From: Woeseiaceae bacterium
GTDB taxonomy: Bacteria; Pseudomonadota; Gammaproteobacteria; Steroidobacterales; Woeseiaceae
Length of the DNA stretch: 32,720 nt
NCBI GenBank assembly: GCA_013138675.1
Contig: WTCH01000311.1
Coordinates: forward strand, 1-32,720
Direction of reading: 5' to 3'
Shown: one piece after another, positions 23,136 to 30,956 of the stretch
How positions within the stretch are numbered: position 1 is the stretch's first letter
Layout: each line of letters begins with the position of its first letter
Position numbers and translations under genes: made by a program
Notes under the pieces: generated by a model
The model's input: the letters and a program-made list of their open reading frames with translations, nothing else
Database searches by the model: none
Told to the model about the DNA's origin: nothing

Positions 23136-24378
23136 GGTATTTCACCCTGTCTGGCACGGGTTTCGTCTTGTCTATCGACGTGTAGTACGGCATCAGCAGG
23201 AAGAACATGAAATAGAGGACTGCGAAGAACCTTGCTGCCATGACATACGCGTCTGTTGCTGCCTGCAGTCCAAGGTACCCGAGAGCTACAAAAGAGATGA
23301 CGAAGGTCGTCAGCGCCGTCTTGTACATCCAGCCGCGGTAGCGAATCGACTTGACCCTGGCCCGATCGAGCCACGGCAGGAACAGTGGCAGCACAACCGC
23401 GATCGCGAACAGAATAAAGCCCCATAGCTTGCTGGGTACGGCGCGAAGAATTGCGTAGTACGGCGTGTAGTACCAGACCGGCGCGATGTGCTCCGGCGTG
23501 GCCGTCATGTTGGCCGGTTCGAAATTCGAATGTTCGAGGAACATCCCGCCCATCTCCGGCGCGAAAAATACCACGCCCGTAAACAGCATCAGGAACACGA
23601 TGATCCCTACAAGATCCTTCGTCGTGTGGTGCGGGTGGAACGGCACGCCGTCGAGAGGTATGCCATCCGGTCCCTTGTGTTCCTTGATCTCGATGCCATC
23701 CGGATTGTTTGAGCCAACATGGTGCAAGGCAACGATATGGACAAATATCAGCCCGATCAGCGACAACGGTAAAACAATGACGTGCAGCGCAAAGAAGCGA
23801 TTAAGCGTGATGTCCGATATTGAGTAGTCGCCACGAATGAATTCGACCAGCGCATCACCAATACCCGGAATCGCACCAAACAGGGAGATGATGACCTGCG
23901 CACCCCAGTAGGACATCTGGCCCCACGGCAGCAGGTAACCTGCGAAGCCCTCGGCCATCAGCACGAAGAAAATCAGCATGCCGATGATCCAGATCAGTTC
24001 ACGCGGCTTTTTGTAAGACCCGTAGAGCATTGCGCGGAACATATGCAGGTAGACGACGATGAAGAAGAACGACGCACCGGTGGAATGCATGTAGCGAATG
24101 AGCCAGCCCCACTCGACGTCGCGCATGATGTACTCAACCGAGGCGAAAGCTTCGTCTGCACTCGGTTTGTAATTCATCGTCAGGAAGACACCGGTCACCA
24201 GCTGAATGACGAGCACGACCATGGCCAGCACGCCGAATATGTACCACCAGTTAAAACTCTTCGCCGCGTAATACTCAGTGACGTGGTACTTCATCGTTTC
24301 CGTAAACGGAAAACGATCGTCGATCCACTTCATGAGTCCGCCCTGCGGCTTGCCAACTTCTGCTTCGATTCTCGCCAT
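23128..24378 (-). CDS. petB: Cytochrome b of the bc1 complex
   Basis: Cytochrome b carries the two b hemes and the quinol oxidation and reduction sites. The 416-residue product has about eight membrane segments. Conserved stretches include FNWWYIFGVLAMVVLVIQLV, MHSTGASFFFIVVYLHMFR with heme histidines, GYLLPWGQMSYWGAQVI (Qo region), FALHVIVLPLSLIGLIFVHI with the second histidine pair, PDGIPLDGVPFHPHHTTKD, and the Qo-site PEWY-equivalent IAPVWYYTPYYAILRAVPSK, where the usual PEWY is replaced by PVWY. It is the full-length proteobacterial form, not split as in cytochrome b6/subunit IV. Confidence 0.97.
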   Translation of the reverse strand: MARIEAEVGKPQGGLMKWIDDRFPFTETMKYHVTEYYAAKSFNWWYIFGVLAMVVLVIQLVTGVFLTMNYKPSADEAFASVEYIMRDVEWGWLIRYMHSTGASFFFIVVYLHMFRAMLYGSYKKPRELIWIIGMLIFFVLMAEGFAGYLLPWGQMSYWGAQVIISLFGAIPGIGDALVEFIRGDYSISDITLNRFFALHVIVLPLSLIGLIFVHIVALHHVGSNNPDGIEIKEHKGPDGIPLDGVPFHPHHTTKDLVGIIVFLMLFTGVVFFAPEMGGMFLEHSNFEPANMTATPEHIAPVWYYTPYYAILRAVPSKLWGFILFAIAVVLPLFLPWLDRARVKSIRYRGWMYKTALTTFVISFVALGYLGLQAATDAYVMAARFFAVLYFMFFLLMPYYTSIDKTKPVPDRVKYHE

Positions 24379-24974
24379 TACGTTGCTCCCGTGTCCTGGC
24401 CGATCAGAATCAGGTCATCCCTGACAAACCGGTGCGGCGGAACCCGCAAGTTCGTTGGTGCCGGAACACCCTTGGAGACACGTCCTGCCAGATCGAACTT
24501 CGACCCGTGGCATGGACAGAAGAAGCCTCCACCCCAGTTTTCGCTGGGACGTACTTCAAAATCTTCGAGCGGTGCACAGCCAAGATGCGTGCAAGACCCT
24601 TCAACAACCAGGTACTCAGGCTTAACCGAACGCGTTTCATTGGCTGCGTAGTCGGGCTGCTGTTCAACGACTTCGGAATTCGGATCGCGGAGATTATCGA
24701 GAGACTCCTGCAGGCGAGCCAGCATGCCCTCATCGCGTCGCAGGACGAACACCAGCCGTCCGCGCCACAGCACACGGATCAACTCGCCCGGCTCCAAAGA
24801 CCCTATCGGCACTTCGACCGGCGCACCGAGCGCTTGCGCTCTGGCACTGGGCTGCAGCGACGAAAGAAACGGAATTGCAGCAAATCCGGCGCCAACGGCC
24901 CCGGTAACAACGGTTGCTACAGTCAGAAAATGACGTCTGTTGCGATCGATGCGATCAACGTCGTCCTCACTCAT
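24378..24974 (-). CDS. petA: Rieske iron-sulfur subunit of the bc1 complex
   Basis: The Rieske protein takes the first electron from ubiquinol and shuttles it to cytochrome c1. The 198-residue product has a Tat-like N-terminus (RNRRHFLTVATVVTGAVGAG) with one membrane segment, then the periplasmic domain. The cluster-binding boxes are intact: CTHLGC at 128-133 and CPCHGS at 153-158, giving ligands C128, H130, C153, H156 and a disulfide C133-C155. It heads the minus-strand unit petA-petB-petC-sspA-sspB, whose genes overlap or abut. Overlap with petB is one base. Confidence 0.97.
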   Translation of the reverse strand: MSEDDVDRIDRNRRHFLTVATVVTGAVGAGFAAIPFLSSLQPSARAQALGAPVEVPIGSLEPGELIRVLWRGRLVFVLRRDEGMLARLQESLDNLRDPNSEVVEQQPDYAANETRSVKPEYLVVEGSCTHLGCAPLEDFEVRPSENWGGGFFCPCHGSKFDLAGRVSKGVPAPTNLRVPPHRFVRDDLILIGQDTGAT

Positions 24975-25132
24975 CAGGCACTCCCATACGCCCGGCCGAA
25001 AAAAGGTTTGCTTTGGGGCCTCTTTGTCGGCGCGTTTTATTATGCTTTGTATCGATTCTTATAGATTTGCAGCAAGCCCGGTTTGGCGTCAGGATGACAC
25101 CTGGTCCAGGCCATGGTGCGTAGCTCGCGCGC

Positions 25133-25138
25133 ATTATA
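25133..25138 (-). promoter_or_regulatory. petA promoter -10 element
   Basis: A perfect TATAAT lies about 160 bases upstream of petA on the minus strand. The base position expected for -35 holds AGCCAA, which is poor and overlaps the palindrome at 25156-25167, as would suit an activator- or repressor-controlled promoter. Confidence 0.55.
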
Positions 25139-25155
25139 CACGTGGCGAATCAAAG

Positions 25156-25167
25156 TTGGCTAGCCAA
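25156..25167. promoter_or_regulatory. 12-base perfect palindrome TTGGCTAGCCAA
   Basis: It lies between divergent petA and the DegS-like gene, at the -35 position of the petA promoter (25133-25138) and 35 bases before the protease start. A perfect even palindrome at such a place suggests a dimeric regulator site; no known consensus is recognised. Confidence 0.45.
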
Positions 25168-25202
25168 GTGGCCTTTCCAATTGATTATCAAGGGAATTTA
25201 GT

Positions 25203-26282
25203 TTGGCCGGTTTGAAATCAGCAACGTTGTTTGTGCTGCAATCGATCGTCGTCGGTCTTGCGGTGGCATTCCTGGTCGTGCTGATCCGTCCCGACTTGCT
25301 GCCCTCAATTGCCGGCGGTCGCGGTGGCGCGCCGGCGAGCTACGCTGATGCCGTGGAAATCAGCGCTCCAGCGGTCGCCAATATCTTCACCAAGCGGGTC
25401 GTCGAATACGCGCCGGCAGCTGGCGAACATGCTCGTTTGGGGGTCGAGACGGCCTATGGCTCGGCCGTTGTCATCGATCCGGAAGGCTACCTGGTCACGA
25501 ATTTTCACGTGGTGGCCGAGGCGGCTGAAATTCGTGCACAGCTGTCTGACGGCCGGCTCGCAAATGCCCGGGTCGTCGGCGTCGATGCCGAGACCGACCT
25601 GGCGTTGCTCAAAGTCGACCTCGGCACTTTGCCGGCAATCAAATTGGGAAATTCGGGGCAGTTACGCGTCGGCGATGTCGTGCTTGCGATCGGCAATCCC
25701 TACGGCCTGTCAAAGTCTGTGACGCAAGGGATTGTTAGCGCAACGGGCCGCCACGGCCTCGAGGAACTGGTTACTTTCGAAGATTTCATCCAGACCGACG
25801 CGGCAATCAATGCCGGCAACTCGGGTGGTGCACTGATCAACGTCGCAGGGGAGCTGGTCGGCATCAATACGGCCGTGCTCGCGCAGGACTCCGGCACCGA
25901 AGGCATTGGTTTCGCGATTCCGGTCGACCTGGCTCGCGGTGTGGTAGATGAAATCAAGAAACATGGTCGCGTCATTCGCGGCTACCTCGGGTTTCAGCCC
26001 GACGATATGACCAGCGCGGAAAGAAGTGCGCTTGGCGTCGAAGGCAATGTTGGCATCATGCTGGACGTCGTTTTTGAAAGCAGCCCTGCCGACATGGCCG
26101 ATCTCAGACGAGGCGACGTTATTGTCGCCATCAACGGTGAAGCGATTTTCTCGCAGAAGCAGGCGCAGCTGGTCGTAGCAGGCACGAGCCCGGGCGATGA
26201 GGTCAATATTGTCGGTATTCGCGACGGTCAGCGATTCGAGACAACCGTGATCGCTACCGAGCGTTCCGGCTACGCCGAATAG
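25203..26282 (+). CDS. degS: DegS/AlgW-type periplasmic serine protease
   Basis: This membrane-anchored trypsin-like protease of the HtrA family would, by analogy with E. coli DegS and Pseudomonas AlgW, sense unfolded outer membrane proteins through its PDZ domain and cut an anti-sigma-E factor. The 359-residue product has one N-terminal membrane segment (residues 7-28), a protease domain with triad H102 (TNFHVV), D132 (ETDLALLKV) and S207 (GNSGGAL), and a single PDZ domain near 255-345 (GYLGFQPDD to QKQAQLVVAGTSPGDEV). One PDZ rather than two separates it from DegP/DegQ. The start is TTG at 25203, preceded by AAGGGAA at good spacing. The gene is convergent with murA, only two bases apart. 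Confidence 0.93.
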   Translation: MAGLKSATLFVLQSIVVGLAVAFLVVLIRPDLLPSIAGGRGGAPASYADAVEISAPAVANIFTKRVVEYAPAAGEHARLGVETAYGSAVVIDPEGYLVTNFHVVAEAAEIRAQLSDGRLANARVVGVDAETDLALLKVDLGTLPAIKLGNSGQLRVGDVVLAIGNPYGLSKSVTQGIVSATGRHGLEELVTFEDFIQTDAAINAGNSGGALINVAGELVGINTAVLAQDSGTEGIGFAIPVDLARGVVDEIKKHGRVIRGYLGFQPDDMTSAERSALGVEGNVGIMLDVVFESSPADMADLRRGDVIVAINGEAIFSQKQAQLVVAGTSPGDEVNIVGIRDGQRFETTVIATERSGYAE

Positions 26283-26293
26283 CGCTACGCGCT
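26281..26293. terminator. Hairpin at the convergent protease-murA junction
   Basis: AGCGC, loop TAC, GCGCT forms a perfect 5-pair stem spanning the two stop codons, which share the palindrome TAGCGCTA at 26280-26287. A further outer stem TACGCCG / CGGCGTA encloses it. No U-tract follows, so it is at best a weak two-way terminator. Confidence 0.35.
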
Positions 26294-27547
26294 CGGGACG
26301 CGGCGTATCGTCGCACCGAGCTGGCGCAGCTTCTCCTCGATGCGTTCGTAGCCGCGATCAACATGGTAGATGCGATCGACCAGCGTCTCTCCCTCTGCGG
26401 CCAGTGCGGCAAGCACGAGGCTCGCCGACGCCCTCAGGTCGGTCGCCATGACAGGTGCCGCCGTCAGTCGCTCCACACCTGTACAGATCGCTGTGTTTCC
26501 TTCCAATTGGATATTGGCGCCCATACGTTGCAATTCGAGAACATGCTGGAAGCGATTCTCAAATACGGTCTCTGTGATTGTGCCGATACCGTCGGCAACC
26601 GCGTTCATTGCACAGAATTGCGCCTGCATGTCGGTCGGAAACGCCGGGTACGGGGCCGTCCGAACGTCGACCGAGTGTGGGCGATTGCCGTGCATGTTGA
26701 TGTCGATCCAATCCGATCCGGTAGTGATATCCGCACCGGCCTCGGAGAGCTTTATCAAAACACCCTCCAACGTCTCGGGCGCCGTATCGATGATCTTGAT
26801 ATGCCCGCCGGTCATCGCCGCAGCAACAAGATAGGTACCCGTCTCAATGCGGTCAGGCAGTACCGAGTAGTCGGTCCCGCCCAGTTTCTCAACGCCCTGA
26901 ACGGTGATCGTTCCGGTTCCGGCGCCTTCGATACTTGCACCCATTCCGATCAGGAATTTCGCCAGATCCGTCACTTCCGGTTCACGTGCCGCATTCTCGA
27001 GGACAGTCTCACCATCAGCCAGGACAGCAGCCATCAGCAGATTTTCGGTGCCGGTCACGGTCACCGTATCGAATACGATGTGCGCACCTTCGAGTCGCTT
27101 TGCGCGAGCCTTGATGAAACCGTTTTCCACCGAGACGTCAGCGCCCATTGCCTGTAATCCGGCAACATGCAGGTTGACGGGCCGGGCACCGATTGCACAA
27201 CCCCCCGGCAGCGACACATCCGCTTCGCCGAACCGGGCAACCAGCGGACCGAGTACGAGAATTGAGGCACGCATCGTTTTGACCAATTCGTAAGGTGCTT
27301 CGCGACTGTGGATATCGCTCGCATCGACCTCGACATTCAACTGCTCGTCAACTGTGATCTGCGCACCCATCATCTGCAGCAAGGACAGCGTGGTTGTCAC
27401 ATCCTTCAGGTGCGGAACATTGCGCACGGTAACGGGCTCGGTGGCGAGCAATGTGCCGGCGAGAATTGGCAGGGCCGCATTCTTGGCACCCGATATCGCG
27501 ACCTTGCCCTGCAGACAGGCACCGCCCTGAATGAGCAACTTATCCAA
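26285..27547 (-). CDS. murA: UDP-N-acetylglucosamine 1-carboxyvinyltransferase
   Basis: MurA catalyses the first committed step of peptidoglycan synthesis, moving enolpyruvate from PEP to UDP-GlcNAc. The 420-residue length is standard (E. coli 419). The N-terminus MDKLLIQGGACLQGKVAISGAKNAALPILA carries the catalytic lysine in SGAKNA, and the active-site loop GGCAIGARPVNLH contains the nucleophilic Cys at 117 that fosfomycin alkylates, so the enzyme is predicted sensitive. FPTDMQAQFCAMNAVADG near 305 and HVDRGYERIEEKLRQLGA at the end are typical. It starts at 27547, eight bases inside ibaG. Confidence 0.98.
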   Translation of the reverse strand: MDKLLIQGGACLQGKVAISGAKNAALPILAGTLLATEPVTVRNVPHLKDVTTTLSLLQMMGAQITVDEQLNVEVDASDIHSREAPYELVKTMRASILVLGPLVARFGEADVSLPGGCAIGARPVNLHVAGLQAMGADVSVENGFIKARAKRLEGAHIVFDTVTVTGTENLLMAAVLADGETVLENAAREPEVTDLAKFLIGMGASIEGAGTGTITVQGVEKLGGTDYSVLPDRIETGTYLVAAAMTGGHIKIIDTAPETLEGVLIKLSEAGADITTGSDWIDINMHGNRPHSVDVRTAPYPAFPTDMQAQFCAMNAVADGIGTITETVFENRFQHVLELQRMGANIQLEGNTAICTGVERLTAAPVMATDLRASASLVLAALAAEGETLVDRIYHVDRGYERIEEKLRQLGATIRRVPSA

Positions 27548-27791
27548 GCGGATTACTCGCCTGAGCCTGCCATTCGTCCGGTGTCAGTGCGCGAATCGAC
27601 AGTGCGTGTATCTCGTTACCCACAAGGGCACCGAGACACTTATAAACGAGCTGGTGCCGCGCCAGCGACCGTTTCCCCTCAAATTCGCTCGCAACGACCA
27701 GTGCTTCGAAATGGGAGCCATCGCCGACGACTTTGACCGTCGCGCCTTCAAACCCCGCTTCGATCAGGGTGCTTATTTCAATCGGTTCCAT
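27540..27791 (-). CDS. ibaG: BolA family protein IbaG
   Basis: IbaG (YrbA) is a small BolA-like protein that binds glutaredoxin-coordinated iron-sulfur clusters and has been linked to acid resistance and envelope homeostasis. The 83-residue product contains the family core VKVVGDGSHFEALVVASEFEG (written in two parts: VKVVGDGSHF, EALVVASEFEG), RHQLVYKCLG and EIHALSIRALTPDEW, with the conserved histidine in GSHF and the C-terminal IHALSI region. I start at ATG 27791; a TTG three codons earlier (27800) with GAGG upstream is an alternative. It is coupled to murA by an 8-base overlap, the same pairing as in E. coli. Confidence 0.94.
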   Translation of the reverse strand: MEPIEISTLIEAGFEGATVKVVGDGSHFEALVVASEFEGKRSLARHQLVYKCLGALVGNEIHALSIRALTPDEWQAQASNPLG

Positions 27792-27916
27792 GGACGTCAA
27801 ATGTTACGTAATACCTCAGGGCGCGCAGTGTACCGGGAATGCGCACGGCTTCCCAATGCGGGGCACTGATTGTGTATGATAGCCGGCCCGAAGTGGCTCA
27901 CCATGCCGAATAGCCT

Positions 27917-28894
27917 ATGGTCGTAAACCTGCTCATTGTCGTCGCCGGCCTCGTGCTTCTGCTCTGGGGCGCGGACCGATTTGTGTACGGTGCGGCAGCT
28001 GCAGCACGCAACATGGGCGTCGCGCCGTTGATGATCGGACTGACCGTCGTTGCTTTCGCCACCTCGGCGCCCGAGATACTGGTCTCCGTTGATGCCTCCC
28101 TGCGCGGGCAACCCGGACTTGCCTACGGCAACGCGATCGGCTCGAACATTGTCAATATTGGCCTGGTTCTCGGCACCGTAGCGCTCATTCGTCCGATCCA
28201 GCTTCGTTCGGCGACTTTGCGGCGCGAGATGCCGGCCCTGCTGGCGGTCTCCCTGCTGACAGTGTCGCTGTTCCTGGATTCCTACCTGAGCCGAATCGAC
28301 GGCATTGTCATGCTGACGGGTCTCGTAATTGTGATGATCTGGCTCGCCCGTCTGGGCATGCGCTCTGCACCCTCAGATCCGATCAAGAAAGAATATGAGG
28401 CCGAGATCCCGGTCAACGTGTCCATGCGCACGGCCATCCTCTGGTTCATCGTCGGATTTGGCACTCTGATGGTTGGCGCGCATCTGCTCGTTGGCGCATC
28501 CATCGAGATAGCACAAGTGCTCGGGGTCAGCGAGGTCGTTATTGGCATCCTGCTCGTTGCGTTCGGCACCAGCCTTCCCGAGCTGGCCGTCAGCCTGGTC
28601 AGCGCGTTGAAGGGCGAATATGGGCTCGCAATCGGCAATATCGTCGGCTCCAATATTTTCAACTTGCTTGCTGTCATCGGTGTAGCGGCAACTATCGCGC
28701 CATCGCCTATGGCGCCGTCGGTCCTGTCCCTGCATATATTCGTCATGGTCGCGTTTACGCTCGTGTTGTTCGCAATGACCTACGACTACGACGGCAAAAG
28801 CGAATTATCCCGAATCGAGGGCGCTGCGCTTCTGATCGCATTTATTGCTTACGATACCTACGTGGTGCTGCAAAACGTTAGAATGGACGGATGA
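27917..28894 (+). CDS. yrbG: CaCA-family sodium/calcium exchanger-like protein
   Basis: This inner membrane protein belongs to the Ca2+:cation antiporter family; the E. coli homolog YrbG has no firmly established ion or role. The 325-residue product has about ten membrane segments in two inverted halves. The two alpha-repeats are clear: GLTVVAFATSAPEI and GNAIGSNIVNIGLVLG in the first half, and GILLVAFGTSLPELAVS with GNIVGSNIFNLLAVIG in the second, each with the acidic ion-binding residue in the xxPE motif. A short loop near 150-165 (PSDPIKKEYEAEI) separates the halves. Its place before kdsD is as in E. coli. Confidence 0.95.
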   Translation: MVVNLLIVVAGLVLLLWGADRFVYGAAAAARNMGVAPLMIGLTVVAFATSAPEILVSVDASLRGQPGLAYGNAIGSNIVNIGLVLGTVALIRPIQLRSATLRREMPALLAVSLLTVSLFLDSYLSRIDGIVMLTGLVIVMIWLARLGMRSAPSDPIKKEYEAEIPVNVSMRTAILWFIVGFGTLMVGAHLLVGASIEIAQVLGVSEVVIGILLVAFGTSLPELAVSLVSALKGEYGLAIGNIVGSNIFNLLAVIGVAATIAPSPMAPSVLSLHIFVMVAFTLVLFAMTYDYDGKSELSRIEGAALLIAFIAYDTYVVLQNVRMDG

Positions 28895-28915
28895 CACCGA
28901 CGACCGGGGCCGTAA

Positions 28916-29899
28916 ATGCCGCTCGAGCTCACATCTGACCAACTTCTCGCACTGGCTGCCGAGGTACTCGACATCGAGTCCCGGGCGGTCGACGCACTTC
29001 GCAGCCGCCTGGACGCCAGTTTCGCCGCTGCCTGTGAGCTCTGCATGAACACACCGGGGCGTATTGTCGTCACTGGCATGGGCAAGTCCGGCCACATCGG
29101 CAACAAGATCGCGGCGACACTCGCCAGCACCGGTACCCCATCATTTTTCATGCATCCGGGTGAAGCCAGCCACGGCGATCTCGGCATGATCACGGGACAG
29201 GATGTGCTACTCGCCGTGTCGTATTCCGGCGAGACCGACGAAGTGCTGACGATCCTGCCGCTCGTCAAACGGATGGGTGCGAAAATGCTGTCACTGACCG
29301 GCAAACCGAAGTCGACGCTGGCCAAAGCTGCCGATGTGCATCTCGATGTCAGCGTGAGTGAGGAAGCCTGCCCACTGAACCTGGCGCCGACTGCCAGCAC
29401 CACGGCGACCCTGGCCATGGGCGACGCCCTGGCCGTTGCCTTGCTCAAGATTCGGGGATTCACTGCAGAAGACTTTGCGATGTCTCATCCCAGCGGTAGC
29501 CTGGGCAAGCGACTGTTACTTCGCGTCGCCGACGTCATGCGCAGCGGCGATGACGTGCCAAAAGTGACTGCGGATGTTTTGCTCAGCGAGGGCTTGATGG
29601 AAATGACGCAGAAAGGCCTCGGCATGACCGCCGTTGTCGACGCTGACGAGAACATCCTCGGCATCTTCACCGACGGAGATTTGCGCCGCGCGCTCGATGC
29701 CGGCGTCGATGTACGCAAGACCGCGATGCACGAAATCATGCACACGAAATGCAAGACAACAACCTCTGACATACTTGCTGCCGAGGCAGTGAACGTGATG
29801 GAGGAAAACAAGATCACAGGCCTGCTGGTGACCGATGAGGGCGGCCGGCTCGTGGGCGCTTTGAATATTCACGATCTGTTTCGCGCAGGCATCATGTGA
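28916..29899 (+). CDS. kdsD: D-arabinose-5-phosphate isomerase KdsD
   Basis: KdsD converts D-ribulose 5-phosphate to D-arabinose 5-phosphate, the first step towards Kdo of lipopolysaccharide. The 327-residue product matches the E. coli length (328). A SIS sugar-isomerase domain occupies residues 40-170 (IVVTGMGKSGHIGNKIA, STGTPSFFMHPGEASHGDLG, AVSYSGETDEVL). Two CBS domains follow: VADVMRSGDDVPKV to IFTDGDLRRALDAG, and MHEIMHTKCKTTTSD to the C-terminus. It begins 21 bases after yrbG and overlaps kdsC by four bases (GTGA). Confidence 0.97.
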   Translation: MPLELTSDQLLALAAEVLDIESRAVDALRSRLDASFAAACELCMNTPGRIVVTGMGKSGHIGNKIAATLASTGTPSFFMHPGEASHGDLGMITGQDVLLAVSYSGETDEVLTILPLVKRMGAKMLSLTGKPKSTLAKAADVHLDVSVSEEACPLNLAPTASTTATLAMGDALAVALLKIRGFTAEDFAMSHPSGSLGKRLLLRVADVMRSGDDVPKVTADVLLSEGLMEMTQKGLGMTAVVDADENILGIFTDGDLRRALDAGVDVRKTAMHEIMHTKCKTTTSDILAAEAVNVMEENKITGLLVTDEGGRLVGALNIHDLFRAGIM

Positions 29900-30399
29900 G
29901 CGCACCGAATTCAAAATTGTCCGCCATACGCCTTGTCGCATTTGACGTCGATGGCGTATTCACGGATGGCCGCTTCTACCTGTCAGATGACGGTGTCGAG
30001 TCCAAGGCATTCAACACGCAGGATGGCTTCGGGATTCGCCAACTTATCAACGCCGGTATCGATGTCGCCGTCATCAGCGGGCGGCAATCAGGCGCCGTGG
30101 AACGCCGCATGGCAGAACTCGGTGTCACGCACGTCATCCAGGGGTGCAAGGACAAAGTCGCCGCGCTCGGCGAAATCGTCGAAACGCTCGGCATTACGAC
30201 CGGGCAATGCGCTTACGCCGGTGACGACGTTCCTGACCTGCCGCTATTGAACACAGTCGGATATTCAATTGCTGTCGCCAATGCCGTATTAGAGGTTCGC
30301 GAACAGTGCGATTACACAACGTCCGCTGACGGCGGTCATGGCGCCGTTCGTGAAGTTTGCGAACTCATTCTTGCAGCCAGAACTGGAGCACAGCCGTGA
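29896..30399 (+). CDS. kdsC: 3-deoxy-manno-octulosonate-8-phosphatase KdsC
   Basis: KdsC removes the phosphate from Kdo 8-phosphate. It is a capless HAD-superfamily phosphatase that works as a tetramer. The 167-residue product has HAD motif I FDVDGVFTDG with nucleophile D17 and acid/base D19, motif II VISGRQSG near 58, and motif III/IV AYAGDDVPDLPLL near 111-123. The start is GTG at 29896, within the end of kdsD. The gene is slightly shorter than E. coli KdsC (188) mainly at the N-terminus. Confidence 0.97.
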   Translation: MSAPNSKLSAIRLVAFDVDGVFTDGRFYLSDDGVESKAFNTQDGFGIRQLINAGIDVAVISGRQSGAVERRMAELGVTHVIQGCKDKVAALGEIVETLGITTGQCAYAGDDVPDLPLLNTVGYSIAVANAVLEVREQCDYTTSADGGHGAVREVCELILAARTGAQP

Positions 30400-30956
30400 T
30401 CGGTACCCGCGATTTACTGACTATCGCGGTGCTTGCCGCTGGTGCGATATCCACTTGGTTTCTTACGCGATCCGACCAGGTTGATGAGTCCGATACCGTG
30501 TCATTTGACAGTACGCAACGCGGTTACTATCTGAAATCTGCAAGAATTCTCGGTACAGGTCCGGACGGGAAGCTGCTCTATGAACTTCGGGCCAGGGAGG
30601 CTGAACAACTCGGCGAAGACCGGGTCTCATTTACTGATGTGCAAATCAACTACTCACCACAAAGTGATGTCCCGTGGAGCATCGATGCCGATACGGCGAT
30701 GATTCATGCAGACGAAAAGCGCGTATTGCTCGAAGGAAATGTGCGGGCGATTAGCAGTGAGGGATTTTCAGGAAACGATACGGAGATTCGAACGCAGTAC
30801 CTTGAGATTTACCCTGAGGAATTTCTGGCCGAAACTGACGAACGCGTGCAGATTCGTATCGGCCCGCGCAGTCTGACGGCGACCGGCATGCTAGCATCAC
30901 TGAAAGACAATCAGTTGAAACTGAAATCGAATGTACGCGGGAAATTTGCACCTTGA
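30396..30956 (+). CDS. lptC: LPS export protein LptC
   Basis: LptC is a bitopic inner membrane protein that takes LPS from the LptB2FG transporter and passes it to LptA. From GTG 30396 the product has 186 residues (E. coli 191), with one membrane segment near residues 6-24 (LLTIAVLAAGAISTWFLTR) and a periplasmic beta-jellyroll domain (YYLKSARILGTGPDGKLLYE, VLLEGNVRAISSEG). The GTG overlaps the kdsC stop and has TGGAG eight bases upstream. An in-frame upstream extension to 30357 would overlap kdsC without a ribosome site and is rejected. Confidence 0.94.
   Translation: MIGTRDLLTIAVLAAGAISTWFLTRSDQVDESDTVSFDSTQRGYYLKSARILGTGPDGKLLYELRAREAEQLGEDRVSFTDVQINYSPQSDVPWSIDADTAMIHADEKRVLLEGNVRAISSEGFSGNDTEIRTQYLEIYPEEFLAETDERVQIRIGPRSLTATGMLASLKDNQLKLKSNVRGKFAP

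Noticed and set aside
25010..25045. Imperfect long stem followed by TTTTATT on the plus strand, resembling a terminator
   Set aside because: No plus-strand transcript upstream needs it; it falls in the petA leader, and the stem has mismatches.
25181..25191. FNR/Anr-type site TTGAT-N4-ATCAA
   Set aside because: The half-sites are separated by one base instead of four, so it cannot be a standard FNR site.
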